Source: Gemmatimonadaceae bacterium (lineage in GTDB: Bacteria > Gemmatimonadota > Gemmatimonadetes > Gemmatimonadales > Gemmatimonadaceae). From it: a DNA stretch of 64,000 bases. The stretch covers positions 2,635,192 through 2,699,191 of the forward strand of contig JAHBVT010000001.1 in the NCBI GenBank assembly GCA_019637355.1, written 5' to 3'. Within the stretch, counting starts at the first letter, position 1, and every line of letters begins with the position of its first letter. A program made the position numbers and the translations under genes. The notes under the pieces were generated by a model. The model was not told where the DNA came from. It was given only the letters and a program-made list of their open reading frames with translations, and ran no database searches. This document shows, piece after piece, positions 33,971 through 42,900 of this stretch.

Positions 33971-33986
33971 AGACGGAAGACGGAAG
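33971..33986 (+). repeat. GACGGAA repeat pair after kup
   Basis: Two GACGGAA units, the reverse complement of TTCCGTC, follow the kup stop by a few bases. A small 5-bp stem (GCACG...CGTGC) comes next in the 48-base convergent gap. This is the shortest member of the 7-bp repeat family in the window. Confidence 0.4.
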
Positions 33987-34015
33987 CTGCACGGGGCTCG
34001 TGCCGCGCCTAGGCG

Positions 34016-34882
34016 TCAGCGCTGGTAGCGGAAGGCCAGCGGCGTCTCCCCGTGTGCAAAGGGGTGTGTGAGCGAGAGCGGCTGGTCGGGCGCCGCGAGG
34101 GTCCCGCTCATCGTGTGGTTCTGCAGCCACCACGATTCGGTCGACAGCGTGCCGCCGACTTGAACGAACCCGCCGAAGTCGCCGTGATACCACTCGAAGC
34201 GCTTCTCCGTCGGAGCGCCGTCGACTGGACCCTCCCACTCAGAGAACCACACCCGATGTGTGTACCCGCCAGTCGGGTACAGCGCGAAGGTCGCTGAGTC
34301 CACAATGAAGCTCCGCAAGACGGGGCCCGTTTCCCCTTCGTAGAGGTGGCTCGCCACGACCTGCGGCAGCGGTTGCTCGCCAATCGCATCCGCTCGCCAT
34401 TCGCCGTAAATGGTCTCACTTGGGCGCTGCACCGAGAACTCCGCGATGGTGATGCCGCCGACACCGTGGAATCGAATCCAGAACGTCGGCGCCTCCGTCG
34501 CGGGGTCGCGGACCCATCCGCGGGACAGGCCGCCGTCGGATTCGAAGACATAGGCCGTATCGCTCCACGCCACGTGCCCGTACTCCTGTTGGGTCATCGT
34601 CATATGTGGCTGGCCGGCCCGGTACACCCTCAGCCAGGAGTGCATCTGCCAGCCCCCCTCGGCAGTGATCTGCACGTGGATGGAATCGGCAAACACCTGC
34701 TCGAGGGTCCCCTCCACATACCGATGCCCGACCAAGGCGGGCATTGATTGCCCGTCGGACTCGACGGCGTGGATCAGCCCGGCCTGGGGCGGAACCGGAC
34801 GGTCGGGAGGCTGGAGCGTCGACTCAGCGCAACCTAAGGCAGCGAGGACGGGGACGAGCAGAGCGGAGCGGAAACGCAACAT
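34016..34882 (-). CDS. Lipoprotein of unknown function
   Basis: The protein is 288 aa. The lipobox is at residues 14-18 (LAALGC) after a short signal. The mature part is beta-rich with many Trp/Tyr and Gly, with no Cys after the lipobox and no recognisable catalytic motif. Several blocks (QMHSWLRVYRAG, THRVWFSEWEGP, FEWYHGDFGGF) look like beta-sandwich strands. Codon use is somewhat less GC-biased than its neighbours. It is monocistronic between kup and the divergent M14 gene. Confidence 0.68.
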   Translation of the reverse strand: MLRFRSALLVPVLAALGCAESTLQPPDRPVPPQAGLIHAVESDGQSMPALVGHRYVEGTLEQVFADSIHVQITAEGGWQMHSWLRVYRAGQPHMTMTQQEYGHVAWSDTAYVFESDGGLSRGWVRDPATEAPTFWIRFHGVGGITIAEFSVQRPSETIYGEWRADAIGEQPLPQVVASHLYEGETGPVLRSFIVDSATFALYPTGGYTHRVWFSEWEGPVDGAPTEKRFEWYHGDFGGFVQVGGTLSTESWWLQNHTMSGTLAAPDQPLSLTHPFAHGETPLAFRYQR

Positions 34883-35047
34883 CGCGAGCGTGGTATGAGA
34901 ATGGCGAGGGATAGTCGATTCTACGGCCAGGCCCCTGACGCGGTTTCTCGACGCCCGCGAGATTCGCTCGAGCGCCCCTCACCCACACGACGCGCATCGC
35001 CTATCTTCCGCGCAGGCATCACTCTCGGACCCCGACACTCCACGCCG

Positions 35048-37783
35048 ATGCGTCTCCTCTTCGCCGCCCTGCTCCTCCTCGCCGCGCCGCTCTCCGCCCA
35101 GCACCCCTGGGACAACCCGCTGCGCGACGACGCCAAGTTCTCCTTCTACGACCGCGGGCCGTATCGCGAAAGCATCCCGCGGCCCGAGAGCATCCTCGGC
35201 TACAACGTCGGCAGCTGGCACACGCAGTACCACCTGCAGGAGCGGGTGCTGCTCGCCATCGCCGAGTTGGCCAAGGACCGGGTGCGCGTCGAGGAGATCG
35301 GCGTGAGCAACGAGCGCCGCACGATGCGCCTGTACATCGTGAGCGCGCCGGAGAACATCGCACGGCTCGATCAGATCCGCGCCGACCTCGACCGCATCGC
35401 CGACCCGCGTGGCGCCACGCAGGCTCAGATCGACGCTGTCATCGCCCGGACGCCGGCCGTGGTGTGGTTCTCGGGCTCGGTGCACGGCGACGAAGTCCCG
35501 GGCTTCGAGGCTTCGATGCAGTTGCTGTATCACTTCGCCGCGTCCAACGAACCGGCAACGCTCGAGCACCTGCGCAACGCCATCGTCATCATCAACCCCA
35601 GCTCCAATCCCGACGGCCACGAGCGCTTTGCGGTGTGGAGCAACTCGGTGGCGGTGGGCAGCCCGGAAGGCAGCAGCATCGAACAGCAGCGCGGCCAGCC
35701 CTGGGCCACGCGCGGGCGCTTCAATCACTACCGGTTCGATATGAACCGCGACCTGATGGCGATGACGCAGCGCGAGGTGCAGGCCATCGTCGGCGGGATG
35801 CTGCGCTGGCATCCGATGGTCACCGCCGACCTGCACGGCTACACCTCGACGTACTATATGGCCCCGGCGGCGCGGCCCATCAACACCAACATCTCCGGGT
35901 GGCCATACAAGTGGAGCGAGGCCATCGGCCGCGGCAACGCCGAGGCCTTCGATCGCTACGGCTGGCTGTACTTCGTCCGCGACGCTTTCGACCTCTACTA
36001 TCCCGGCTACTACGACTCCTGGCCCTCGCTGACCGGCGCGATGGGCACCACCTACGAGACCGACGGCGGCCCGGCGCTGCTGCAGTACCGCCGCGACGGC
36101 ACGCTGCTCTCGCTGCGCGACGGCATCAGCAAGCACTACGTCGCCAGCATCGCCACGCTCGAGACCTCGGCGGCGCGGGCGCGCGAGATGGTCCGCGACT
36201 ACGCCAGCTTCCGCCAGCGCGCCGTCACCGACGGCCGCAACGGCACGATGAAGCGCGTGGTCTTCGTGCCCGGCAGCGATCCGGCACGGGCCGCCGAGCT
36301 CGCCGCGGCGCTGCTGCGCGCCGGCGTCGAGGTCTCGCGCACGACCGCGCCCTTCACCAGCGCGCGCGCCGCCAGCTATACCGACGACGGCACGCGCTCG
36401 CGCAGCTTCCCCGCCGGCGCCTACGTCGTGGACCTCGCGCAGCCGCAGGGCCGCGTCGCCAAGGCCGTGCTCGAAGCCGACCCGGAACTCGATCCCGTGT
36501 TCGCCAAGGCGCAGGTCGATCGCTTCCAGCGCAACCAGCAGCGTTCGCGCGACGGCAATGACGGCGAGGGCTACGAGTTCTACGACATCTCCGCCTGGGC
36601 GCTGCCGGTAGCCTTCGGCGTCGAGGCGTACTGGACGGAAGACGCGCCGGCCGTGAACGGCACGCCGCTCTCGCTCGCCAACGGCACCACGCTCAACGGC
36701 GAAGTGCTGCCGCACGCAATCGCCAGCGGCATCGTCGAGGGCCGCGACGCACGCTCGGCGTTCCTGTGGCGCAACGATCGCAACGGCGCCGCCAAGCTCG
36801 CCGCGCAGCTGATGCAGCAGGGCCATCGCGTGGCCATCGCCTCCGAGCCCCTGCAGACCGGCGCCACCACCTGGCCGCGCGGCACCTGGATCGCGCGCGT
36901 CTCGCGCAACGAACCCACGCTCGCGGCGCGCCTCGATTCGCTCGCGCGACTCGCCGGCGTCGAGGTCCGCGGCGTCAACACCGCCTTCCCCGACGAAGCC
37001 CAGTACGGCACCGGCTCCTCGGTCGTGGTGGATCTCAAGACGCCGCGCATCGCCATCGTGTCTGAAGGCACCAGCCACACGAGCTACGGCGCCGTGTGGT
37101 GGTCCTTCGAGCAGCGCTACGGCATCCGCTTCACGCCCATCAGCGTGGACGCCTTGCGCGGCGACCTCTCGGCGTACAACGCCATCCTCGTGCCCAGCGG
37201 CAACCTCGGTAGCCTGGGCAACGGCGCCAACCTCAAGCGCTGGGTCGAGGGCGGCGGCGCGCTGGTGACCTTCGGCGCGGCCACCGCGTGGGCCACGCGC
37301 GAGGACGCCGGGCTCAGCTCCGTGCGTCGCATCCAGTGCGACGACAAGAAGATCGAGCCGGGCCGCGCGGCGCAGGCGCCGCTCGACTCGGTGCGCACCA
37401 CCGCGAGCCCCAACGCCTGCCCTGAACGGCTGGCCGACCTGCCGGGCTCGCACTTCGACGTCGTCCTCGACCTCACCAACTGGGTCACGCTCGGGATGGA
37501 GCGGCAGCGCCTGCCCGTGCTCGTCGGCGGCAGCAGCGTCTACTCCATCTCCAAGGACGGCGGCAACGTGGCCGTCTTCCCCACCAGCGGCACGCTGCGC
37601 CGCGGTGGGTTCACCTTCCCCGAGAATTCCGAGCGTCTCCTGCGCGGCAGCGCCTTCGTCGTGCAGGAGCGCGTGGGTCGCGGCAACGTCGTGATGTTCA
37701 CCAACGACCCGATGTTCCGCGGCTGGTGGAGGGCGCTGGACCGGATGGTGCTCAACGCCCTCCTGCTCGGCAGCTCGTTCTAG
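35048..37783 (+). CDS. Secreted M14-family zinc carboxypeptidase, large form
   Basis: The protein is 911 aa. A signal peptide (residues 1-18) precedes an M14 catalytic domain (about 50-400) with the HxxE zinc pair in GSVHGDEVPGFEA (His146, Glu149), NPSSNPDGHERF, and a third His in VTADLHGYTS. The C-terminal half (about 460-911) contains a class I glutamine-amidotransferase/ThuA-like Rossmann region (PRIAIVSEG, YNAILVPSGNLG, WVEGGGALVTFGAA). The gap before it (34883-35047) holds a TATCTT box at about 35002 and no gene. Its stop shares CTAG with the convergent PDZ gene. Confidence 0.88.
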   Translation: MRLLFAALLLLAAPLSAQHPWDNPLRDDAKFSFYDRGPYRESIPRPESILGYNVGSWHTQYHLQERVLLAIAELAKDRVRVEEIGVSNERRTMRLYIVSAPENIARLDQIRADLDRIADPRGATQAQIDAVIARTPAVVWFSGSVHGDEVPGFEASMQLLYHFAASNEPATLEHLRNAIVIINPSSNPDGHERFAVWSNSVAVGSPEGSSIEQQRGQPWATRGRFNHYRFDMNRDLMAMTQREVQAIVGGMLRWHPMVTADLHGYTSTYYMAPAARPINTNISGWPYKWSEAIGRGNAEAFDRYGWLYFVRDAFDLYYPGYYDSWPSLTGAMGTTYETDGGPALLQYRRDGTLLSLRDGISKHYVASIATLETSAARAREMVRDYASFRQRAVTDGRNGTMKRVVFVPGSDPARAAELAAALLRAGVEVSRTTAPFTSARAASYTDDGTRSRSFPAGAYVVDLAQPQGRVAKAVLEADPELDPVFAKAQVDRFQRNQQRSRDGNDGEGYEFYDISAWALPVAFGVEAYWTEDAPAVNGTPLSLANGTTLNGEVLPHAIASGIVEGRDARSAFLWRNDRNGAAKLAAQLMQQGHRVAIASEPLQTGATTWPRGTWIARVSRNEPTLAARLDSLARLAGVEVRGVNTAFPDEAQYGTGSSVVVDLKTPRIAIVSEGTSHTSYGAVWWSFEQRYGIRFTPISVDALRGDLSAYNAILVPSGNLGSLGNGANLKRWVEGGGALVTFGAATAWATREDAGLSSVRRIQCDDKKIEPGRAAQAPLDSVRTTASPNACPERLADLPGSHFDVVLDLTNWVTLGMERQRLPVLVGGSSVYSISKDGGNVAVFPTSGTLRRGGFTFPENSERLLRGSAFVVQERVGRGNVVMFTNDPMFRGWWRALDRMVLNALLLGSSF

Positions 37784-38739
37784 ATCTGTATCACGCCGCG
37801 CACGAGGGGGCGTGGAGCCCTCGGCGCGGCGGGCGGCACCGGGGGCACGGCCGGGGTTGGTGCCATTGACGGCGTAAGCATCCGGACGCTGGGCACCTCG
37901 AAGCTCCAGGCCCCGAAGAAGCTGCTCGGCAGGTCGCTGGCCTTCACCGGCGTCACACGCACGGTGCGCGAGCGGCCGGCGGTGACCACCGTCAGTTCCA
38001 CTGACTGGCCGGCATCCACCTTGGCGAGCTCGTTGCGCAGGCGCTCCGTCTTGGCCGACGTGACCTGCGGATCGCGAACGTCCTCGCGCGCGGTGCGCAG
38101 GCTCACGCCGTTGATGGCGGCAATCCGGTCGCCCTCGATGATGCCCGCCTTCGCGGCCGGCCCTTCCTCGTTCACCGAGGTCACGAACACGCCGAGCGTG
38201 TCGCGCAGGCTGCCCGTGGACGAGGTGCTGATGCCCAGCACCGGGCGGTCGGCATTGGCGCCGCGCGAGAGCGTGCGGGTCAGTCGCCCGGCCATCGTCT
38301 CCGGCGCGACGGTCGGCACGCGGACGTCGCGGGCGCGGCCATCGCTGAGCACGCGGAGCGTCACGGTGTCGCCAGCGCTCACTTTGGCCATCTCGCGCTG
38401 CAGGCGCCGGCTGAGCACGCCGTCGTAGTCGCGTTCGCCGGCATCGGAGCGGTCGGCCCGCAGCGAGACGCCGTTGATGCTCTGCAGGCGGTCGCCCGAC
38501 TTGAGCCCGGCCCGGGCTGCCGGCATATCGTCATTCACCGCATCGACGCGCAGGCCAAGCGTGTCGCCGCGTTCGCTGCGATCCGCCAGGGTGATGCCGA
38601 GCATCGCGCGATTCAGCATCGAGCGTACGACCTCGACGCGGCCGGGTTCGCCGGAGTACACGCGCACTTCCTGCGCGCTGGCGCTGGCAAGGGGAATCGC
38701 GGCCGTCAGGACGGCCGCACGGAATAGGAGTCTGGTCAT
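37780..38739 (-). CDS. Secreted double-PDZ protein
   Basis: The protein is 319 aa. A signal peptide ends near residue 22 (ASAQ). PDZ1 covers about 45-145 (AARAGLKSGDRLQSINGVSL) and PDZ2 about 165-265 (AAKAGIIEGDRIAAINGVSL). The two are near duplicates, including their DTVTLRV/SVELTV ends. The C-terminus is Pro/Ala-rich. There is no protease domain, so it is a periplasmic adaptor rather than an HtrA enzyme. TAG stops of this gene and the M14 gene overlap in CTAG (37780-37783). Confidence 0.88.
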   Translation of the reverse strand: MTRLLFRAAVLTAAIPLASASAQEVRVYSGEPGRVEVVRSMLNRAMLGITLADRSERGDTLGLRVDAVNDDMPAARAGLKSGDRLQSINGVSLRADRSDAGERDYDGVLSRRLQREMAKVSAGDTVTLRVLSDGRARDVRVPTVAPETMAGRLTRTLSRGANADRPVLGISTSSTGSLRDTLGVFVTSVNEEGPAAKAGIIEGDRIAAINGVSLRTAREDVRDPQVTSAKTERLRNELAKVDAGQSVELTVVTAGRSRTVRVTPVKASDLPSSFFGAWSFEVPSVRMLTPSMAPTPAVPPVPPAAPRAPRPLVRGVIQI

Positions 38740-38863
38740 CTGGAGTTGCCTCGGGTGCTGGGGTGCACCCCTTCCGTCACCTCCGTCTCAGCGGAGGGTT
38801 GCCTCCGAGCGTAGAATCCCTTGTCCCGGCGCCTGCCGGCTCCCTCCCCTCGACCCGCTCCCA
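38740..38863. promoter_or_regulatory. Divergent promoter gap between PDZ and VPS10-like genes
   Basis: This 124-base gap must serve both directions. On the plus strand TAGAAT at 38812-38817 is the best -10, giving a leader of about 40 bases to ATG 38864, but no -35 at 17 bases is convincing. A Cys-codon-free GC-rich tract fills the rest. I see no operator-like palindrome. Confidence 0.35.
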
Positions 38864-41800
38864 ATGCGCGCGTTCTCGAGCTTCGTCCTCCTCGCGACCC
38901 TCCCCCTGGCCCTCGGCGCCCAGCAGCGCCCCGCCCGTCCGGCGGCGGCTGGTGCCACGCCGGCCGCGGATTCCGCCGCCGGCGCGGTCCCGACCTCGGC
39001 GCTCAACGCCTTCCGCTTCCGCGCCATCGGGCCGGCCACCTATTCAGGCCGCATCGGCGACATCGCCGTGCACCCGAACAAGAAGACCTGGTACGTGGGC
39101 GTCGCCTCGGGCGGCGTGTGGAAGACCGACAACGCCGGCACGACTTGGTCGTCCACCTTTGACTCGCAGCAGGACGTCTATTCCGTCGCCACCGTGGTGC
39201 TCGACCCCCGCGACCCGAACGTCGTCTGGGTCGGCACCGGCGAGAACAACGCCCAGCGCTCGGTCAGCTACGGCAACGGCATCTATAAGTCGGAGGACGG
39301 CGGGCGTAGCTGGCGGCATATGGGCCTCCGCGACTCGGAGCACATCGGCAAGATCGTCTTCGACCCGCGCGATTCCAAGGTGATGTATGTGGCGGCGCAG
39401 GGCCCGCTGTGGAGCGAAGGCGGCGACCGCGGACTCTACAAGTCCACCGACGGCGGCGAGACCTGGACCAAGATCCTCTCCGGCACACGCTGGGCCGGCG
39501 TCACGGACGTAGACCTCGATCCGCGCAATCCCGACATCATCCTCGCCGCCACCTGGCAGCGCCACCGCCACTTCTTCGGCTATCTGGCCGGCGGCCCCGA
39601 GAGCGGCCTGCACCGCTCCACCGACGGCGGAAAGACCTGGCGCCAGCTCAGCGGCGTGCCGTCGGGCGAAGGCCGCATCGGGCTCGCCCGCGCGCCGTCC
39701 AACCCGAATGTCATCTATGCCATCGCCGAGGCCGCGCAGAACCGCGGCGGCACCTTCCGCTCTGACGACGGCGGTGCGAGCTGGCGCCGCCAAGGCTCGT
39801 ACTCGACCATCGGGCTCTACTATCAGGAGATCATCGTCGACCCGGTGAACCCGGACCGCGTCTACGCGATGGACGTGTACACGATGGTCTCCAACGACGC
39901 GGGCCGCAGCTTCGCGCGACTCGGCGAAGCCGGCAAGCACGTGGACAACCACGCGCTCTGGGCCGACCCAGACGATCCGGACCACCTGCTCATCGGCTCC
40001 GACGGTGGCCTCTACGAGAGCTTCGACGGCGGGCAGACCTATCACTTCTTCGCCAACCTGCCGCTGGCGCAGTTCTACAAGATCGATATCAGCCGCGAGT
40101 CGCCATTCTACCTCGTCTGCGGCGGCACGCAGGACAACTACTCCTTCTGCGGCCCCGCGCGCACCAACAACGACAACGGCATCCGCAACGCCGATTGGTT
40201 CGTGACCAATGGCGGTGACGGCTTCCAGAGCCGCATCGACCCCGTCGAGCCGCACATCATCTACGCCGAGTCGCAGAACGGCGGGCTCGTGCGCTTCGAC
40301 CGCCGCAGCGGCGAGTCGGTGCGCATCGTGCCGGAGCCGGCGCCGGGCGAGCCCGCCTCGCGCTGGAACTGGGACTCGCCGGTGATCATCTCCCCGCACA
40401 ACCGTGCGCGCCTGTACTTCGGCTCGCAGCGCCTCTGGCGCTCCAACGATCGCGGCGACTCGTGGACGGCCGTCTCGCCCGACCTCACGCGCAACCTCTC
40501 GCGCCCCGAGCTCAAGATGCAGGGCCGCCAGTGGAGCGTGGATGCGGTCTCCCGCAACACCTCGACGGCCTTCTACGGCAATCTCTCGGCGCTCGCCGAG
40601 TCGCCGCGCGTCGAAGGCCTGCTGTACGTGGGCACTGACGATGGCCTCATCCAGGTCAGTGAGAACGGTGGCGGCAGCTGGCGTCGCGTGGACCGCCTCC
40701 CCAACGTCCCCGACACTAGCTACGTCTCCTACCTCGCGCCCTCGGCGCACGACGACAACACCGTCTACGCCTCGGTGATGAACTACCAGCGCGGCGACTA
40801 CAAGCCCTACGTGCTGCGCTCCACCGACCGCGGTCGCAGCTGGACGTCCATCAGCGGCAACCTGCCGGCTCGCGGGTCGGTACACGTCATCAAGGAAGAC
40901 CCCAAGAAGAAGGGCCTGCTCTTCGCCGGCACCGAGTACGGCCTGTACGTGTCGTTCGACGACGGCGCGCGCTGGCAGGTGCTGCGCAACGGGATCCCGC
41001 CCATCTCCATCCGCGATATCGCCATCCACCCGGAGATGGACGACCTCGTCGTCGCGACCTTCGGGCGCGGCATCTTCGTCCTCGACGACTATTCGGCGAT
41101 CCGCGCCCTCGCACCCGAGCTGCCACGCGCCGAGGCGACGCTGTTCCCGACACGTCCGGCGCTGCTCTACACGCTCGACTCGCCGCTGGGCGGCAGCGGC
41201 GTGAGCTTCCAAGGTGCTTCGCACTATTTCGCGAGTAACCCGACGGTGGGCGCGACCTTCACGTATCACCTGCGGGCCGCGTATCGCTCGGCGCGCCAGC
41301 AGCGCGAGACGCGCGAGCAGGGCCTCAACCGCTCCGGCACCGACGTGCCCTTCCCGGGCTTCGACGCGCTCAAGGCCGAGCAGGAGGAAGAGGCGCCGGC
41401 AGTGGAAGTGGAGATCACCGACGCAAGCGGCGCCGTGGTCGCGCGCTTCAACGGCGGCAACAGCACCGGCACCAACCGCGTGACCTGGAATCTCCGCTGG
41501 CCGGGAATGGCGCCCGTGGGCGGCCAGCAGGGCGGATTCGGTGGAGGTGGCGGCGGCGGTGGAGGCAGCGGCGCGGGTGCGGGCGGCGGCGGTGCGCAGG
41601 GTGGCAACGGTCCGTTCGTTGTGCCGGGCACGTACCGCGTGCAGCTCTACAAGCGCGTGGCCGGCGTGCGCAGCGCCATCACGCAGCCGCAGGCCTTCGA
41701 AGTGCAGCTGCTGCCGAACGCAGCACTGACCGTGGCGGATCGTCAGCGCGCCTTTGACTTCCACCGCCGAGCACAGGAGTTGCAGCGCGTGGTCCTCGGC

Positions 41801-42193
41801 ACGAACGCGCTGATGGCCGAGACCAGCACGCGGCTGGATGCCCTGCAGCAGGCCGTGCAGCGCATCACGCGCCCGACCACGCTCGATGCCGACGTGCGCG
41901 CCGCAATCGCCAAGCTCCGCGCGATTCGCGAACAGCTCAGCGGCGACAACACTCCCGGCCGCTACTCCGAGCCGACGCCGGTCTCATTGCTGGCCCGGAT
42001 GAACCGCGCCGCGAGTTTCGGCGGCACACTCGCGGCGCCCACCGGCACCCAGCAGCAACAGTTGGAGATCGTGGCCCGCGAGTTCCCCGCCATCAAGGCG
42101 GCGCTCGACGCATTCATCCAGACCGACCTCGCGCGACTCGAGCGCGAAGCCGAGTCACAAGGCGCGCCCTGGACCCCGGGCCGCCGTATGTAA
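38864..42193 (+). CDS. Secreted VPS10/sortilin-like beta-propeller protein
   Basis: The protein is 1109 aa. A signal peptide (residues 1-19) precedes a long array of BNR/Asp-box repeats, each with the S/T-x-D-x-G-x-T-W core (KTDNAGTTWSS, KSEDGGRSWRH, KSTDGGETWTK, RSTDGGKTWRQ, RSDDGGASWRR, RSTDRGRSWTS), typical of VPS10 and sialidase-like propellers. A Gly-rich hinge lies at about 886-916, then an Ig-like strand region and a helical end. Bacterial members are annotated as 'glycosyl hydrolase' without demonstrated activity. It is extracytoplasmic; carbohydrate or peptide binding is the cautious reading. Confidence 0.88.
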   Translation: MRAFSSFVLLATLPLALGAQQRPARPAAAGATPAADSAAGAVPTSALNAFRFRAIGPATYSGRIGDIAVHPNKKTWYVGVASGGVWKTDNAGTTWSSTFDSQQDVYSVATVVLDPRDPNVVWVGTGENNAQRSVSYGNGIYKSEDGGRSWRHMGLRDSEHIGKIVFDPRDSKVMYVAAQGPLWSEGGDRGLYKSTDGGETWTKILSGTRWAGVTDVDLDPRNPDIILAATWQRHRHFFGYLAGGPESGLHRSTDGGKTWRQLSGVPSGEGRIGLARAPSNPNVIYAIAEAAQNRGGTFRSDDGGASWRRQGSYSTIGLYYQEIIVDPVNPDRVYAMDVYTMVSNDAGRSFARLGEAGKHVDNHALWADPDDPDHLLIGSDGGLYESFDGGQTYHFFANLPLAQFYKIDISRESPFYLVCGGTQDNYSFCGPARTNNDNGIRNADWFVTNGGDGFQSRIDPVEPHIIYAESQNGGLVRFDRRSGESVRIVPEPAPGEPASRWNWDSPVIISPHNRARLYFGSQRLWRSNDRGDSWTAVSPDLTRNLSRPELKMQGRQWSVDAVSRNTSTAFYGNLSALAESPRVEGLLYVGTDDGLIQVSENGGGSWRRVDRLPNVPDTSYVSYLAPSAHDDNTVYASVMNYQRGDYKPYVLRSTDRGRSWTSISGNLPARGSVHVIKEDPKKKGLLFAGTEYGLYVSFDDGARWQVLRNGIPPISIRDIAIHPEMDDLVVATFGRGIFVLDDYSAIRALAPELPRAEATLFPTRPALLYTLDSPLGGSGVSFQGASHYFASNPTVGATFTYHLRAAYRSARQQRETREQGLNRSGTDVPFPGFDALKAEQEEEAPAVEVEITDASGAVVARFNGGNSTGTNRVTWNLRWPGMAPVGGQQGGFGGGGGGGGGSGAGAGGGGAQGGNGPFVVPGTYRVQLYKRVAGVRSAITQPQAFEVQLLPNAALTVADRQRAFDFHRRAQELQRVVLGTNALMAETSTRLDALQQAVQRITRPTTLDADVRAAIAKLRAIREQLSGDNTPGRYSEPTPVSLLARMNRAASFGGTLAAPTGTQQQQLEIVAREFPAIKAALDAFIQTDLARLEREAESQGAPWTPGRRM

Positions 42194-42208
42194 TGCGGAC
42201 TCGCACAC

Positions 42209-42260
42209 CTTCCGTCTTCCGTCTCAAGTCTCAAGTCTCACGTCTCAAGTCTCACGTCTC
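42209..42260 (+). repeat. Seven-base tandem array (NNGTCTC) between convergent genes
   Basis: Successive 7-base units read CCGTCTT, CCGTCTC, AAGTCTC, AAGTCTC, ACGTCTC, AAGTCTC, ACGTCTC. The array fills the gap after the VPS10-like gene and extends into the last codons of the convergent YdeI-like gene, supplying its GAG-ACG-TGA end. It matches the blocks at 13741-13832. Confidence 0.6.
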
Positions 42261-42848
42261 ATATTTCCAATTCCTCCGCTTCCCTTCAGCTAGCCACTCT
42301 ACCGTCGTCGCCAGTCGCTTCGCCCTCGTCGCCGGCTGCTTGGCCTCGGTGATCCACTCGATGTAGTCCCGCTTCGCCGAAGGCGGCAGTGATTTGAAGA
42401 ACGCTGCCGCCTTCGCCGCGGACTTGAGCGCCGCGCTCAGGTCCGCTGGTATGCGCAATGGCGGCTTCGCGTGCTTGCGCGGGCGCTTGGGTGCCGTCCC
42501 CGATTCATTCAGCTCCATCGCCTTCTTGATCAGCGCGCGCAGCTCGCGCTTGCCGGGCAGCTGCTTCACCGACGTGATGCAGCCGAAGTCCCACATCGCC
42601 TCCTTCGCCTGGCGCGTGGACCCCGTAACGAGGCTGCCCTTCCAGAAACCGAACGCCACGTGCGCCTTGAATGAGGCCATTCCGGCGAGCAGTCCGTGGT
42701 AGGCGAAGTGCGGCATTCCCCACTTGATCGTCTCTTCCACCTCGGGGCAGGCAGCGTGCAGCTCGGCGCGCAGGTGCCGCAGGATGGGTTTCGCGAACGG
42801 CTGGGCCTTCGCGATGTAGGCGTCGATTCGCGCGTCTTTCGTGGGCAT
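42252..42848 (-). CDS. YdeI/DUF1801 family protein
   Basis: The protein is 198 aa and cytoplasmic. The N-terminal DUF1801 fold (CPEVEETIKWGMPHFAYHG, residues about 34-52) is followed by the YdeI/OmpD-associated C-terminal helical part (SLPPSAKRDYIEWITEAKQPATRAKR). The family is widespread with no firm biochemical role; the frataxin-like DUF1801 fold may bind iron or small molecules. ATG 42846-42848 was chosen by homology of MPTKDARIDAYIAKA. Its stop codon lies inside a tandem-repeat array. Confidence 0.85.
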   Translation of the reverse strand: MPTKDARIDAYIAKAQPFAKPILRHLRAELHAACPEVEETIKWGMPHFAYHGLLAGMASFKAHVAFGFWKGSLVTGSTRQAKEAMWDFGCITSVKQLPGKRELRALIKKAMELNESGTAPKRPRKHAKPPLRIPADLSAALKSAAKAAAFFKSLPPSAKRDYIEWITEAKQPATRAKRLATTVEWLAEGKRRNWKYET

Positions 42849-42900
42849 CGGGAGAGTGCCTTTGGCGGTGAGGGGGCGGCTGCACCAGTTTATCACCCGT

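Noticed and set aside
34895-35047. N-terminal extension of the large M14 peptidase
   Set aside because: It would bury the signal peptide that begins at ATG 35048.
42209-42260. CRISPR array
   Set aside because: Units are 7 bases with no spacers, and no cas genes are present in the window.
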